From positions 1 through 8,787 of the forward strand of contig WQUQ01000320.1 in assembly GCA_009782025.1 (NCBI GenBank): 8,787 nucleotides of DNA. The letters run 5' to 3'. Numbering within the stretch: the first letter of the stretch is position 1; every line of letters starts with the position of its first letter. Under the pieces are notes generated by a model that was not told where the DNA came from, ran no database searches, and saw only the letters and a program-made list of their open reading frames with translations. The DNA is from Desulfobulbus sp. (GTDB lineage Bacteria; Pseudomonadota; Gammaproteobacteria; Burkholderiales; Rhodocyclaceae). The translations under genes were made by a program, and so were the position numbers. Of the stretch, positions 8,142 through 8,787 are shown one piece after another.

Positions 8142-8787
8142 ATGCGTAAAAAGCTCGTCGCCGGAAACTGGAAAATGCACGGCAGTCTCTCGCGCAATGC
8201 CGCGTTGCTGGCGCCGATCCGGGCGGCAGCCGAGGGTTTGGCTTGCGATGTCGTCGTTTGCGCGCCCTTTCCCTATCTCGCTCAGATTCAATCCGTGCTG
8301 ACTGGCTCGAAAGTGGCCTGGGGCGCGCAGACGCTCAGCGAACACGCCCAGGGCGCCTATACCGGCGAGGTGTCGGCGGCGATGCTGGGCGAGTTCGGTT
8401 GCCGTTACGCGCTGGTCGGGCATTCCGAGCGGCGCAGCCTGTTTGGCGAAAGCGATGCGACGGTGGCGGCAAAGTTTGCCGCGGCGCAGGCGGCCGGTAT
8501 CCGGCCGGTGCTTTGTCTGGGTGAGACCCTGGCCGAGCGCGAGGCCGGGCAGACTCTGGCGGTGGTCGGCAGGCAATTGGCCGCTGTCGTCGAGCGGGTC
8601 GGGATTCAGGCCATGCGCGCGGCCTTGCTGGCCTATGAGCCGGTGTGGGCGATCGGCACCGGTGTAACGGCCTCGCCGGCGCAGGCACAGGAGGTGCATG
8701 CGGCCATCCGGGCGCGGCTGGCGGAACAGGATGCGGCTATCGCCAACGAGATGCGCATCCTCTATGGCGGCAGCGTCAAACCGGCGG
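8142..8787 (+). CDS. tpiA: Triosephosphate isomerase (3' end outside window)
   Basis: TpiA interconverts dihydroxyacetone phosphate and glyceraldehyde-3-phosphate in glycolysis and gluconeogenesis. The first 215 residues are visible of a usual 250 or so; the frame is open at the window edge, so this is a cut and not a truncation. AGNWKMHG holds Asn9 and Lys11. The electrophile His94 is in VGHSERR. The catalytic Glu166 is in AYEPVWAIGTG, where the flexible loop 6 follows. The phosphate-binding YGGSVKP begins at 208 at the window end. ATG 8142 (MRKKLVAGNWKM) matches family N-termini; an in-frame ATG at 8130 would add MVIP and cannot be ruled out. Neither start has a clear Shine-Dalgarno. In related genomes secG and the nuo operon often follow tpiA. 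Confidence 0.97.
   Translation, partial: MRKKLVAGNWKMHGSLSRNAALLAPIRAAAEGLACDVVVCAPFPYLAQIQSVLTGSKVAWGAQTLSEHAQGAYTGEVSAAMLGEFGCRYALVGHSERRSLFGESDATVAAKFAAAQAAGIRPVLCLGETLAEREAGQTLAVVGRQLAAVVERVGIQAMRAALLAYEPVWAIGTGVTASPAQAQEVHAAIRARLAEQDAAIANEMRILYGGSVKPA

Overview
The window is GC-rich chromosomal DNA, apparently from a betaproteobacterium. I infer a Rhodocyclales-type genome from gene order, protein character and the abundance of intergenic palindromes; this is not proven. All seven protein genes belong to known families. I found no phage, CRISPR, toxin-antitoxin or new multigene system. The less ordinary content is in the spaces between genes.

Left part (1-2772, minus strand): hemA (glutamyl-tRNA reductase, first committed step of C5-pathway heme synthesis) runs leftward from a GTG at 1421, with an extended -10 promoter just upstream. 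Its stop codon lies inside a long inverted repeat (98-176), and a second, short REP/dRS3-like palindrome sits at 4-44. Upstream of hemA is a 138-bp candidate MITE (1503-1640) with 17-bp terminal inverted repeats and 10-bp flanking direct repeats. Next comes a lone periplasmic sulfate-family binding protein gene (1774-2772, minus), without permease or ATPase genes beside it, followed by another imperfect inverted repeat at its 3' end.

Middle (2974-3931, plus strand): a Pal-like outer-membrane lipoprotein of the OmpA-C family, outside any tol-pal context. A 373-bp spacer follows, holding a perfect 33-bp inverted repeat (3718-3806), an outer pair of diverged direct repeats, and a 14-codon upstream ORF whose stop overlaps the ftsH start.

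Right part (3932-8787, plus strand): the conserved block ftsH - folP - glmM - tpiA. ftsH (membrane AAA protease) ends in a strong Rho-independent terminator 9 nt before folP. folP (dihydropteroate synthase) and glmM (phosphoglucosamine mutase) are 2 nt apart and probably co-transcribed. tpiA (triosephosphate isomerase) has its own sigma70-type promoter and runs off the window end, so it is partial. The usual neighbour upstream of ftsH in many proteobacteria, rlmE/ftsJ, is absent, which suggests that the 3559-3931 spacer is a rearrangement boundary.
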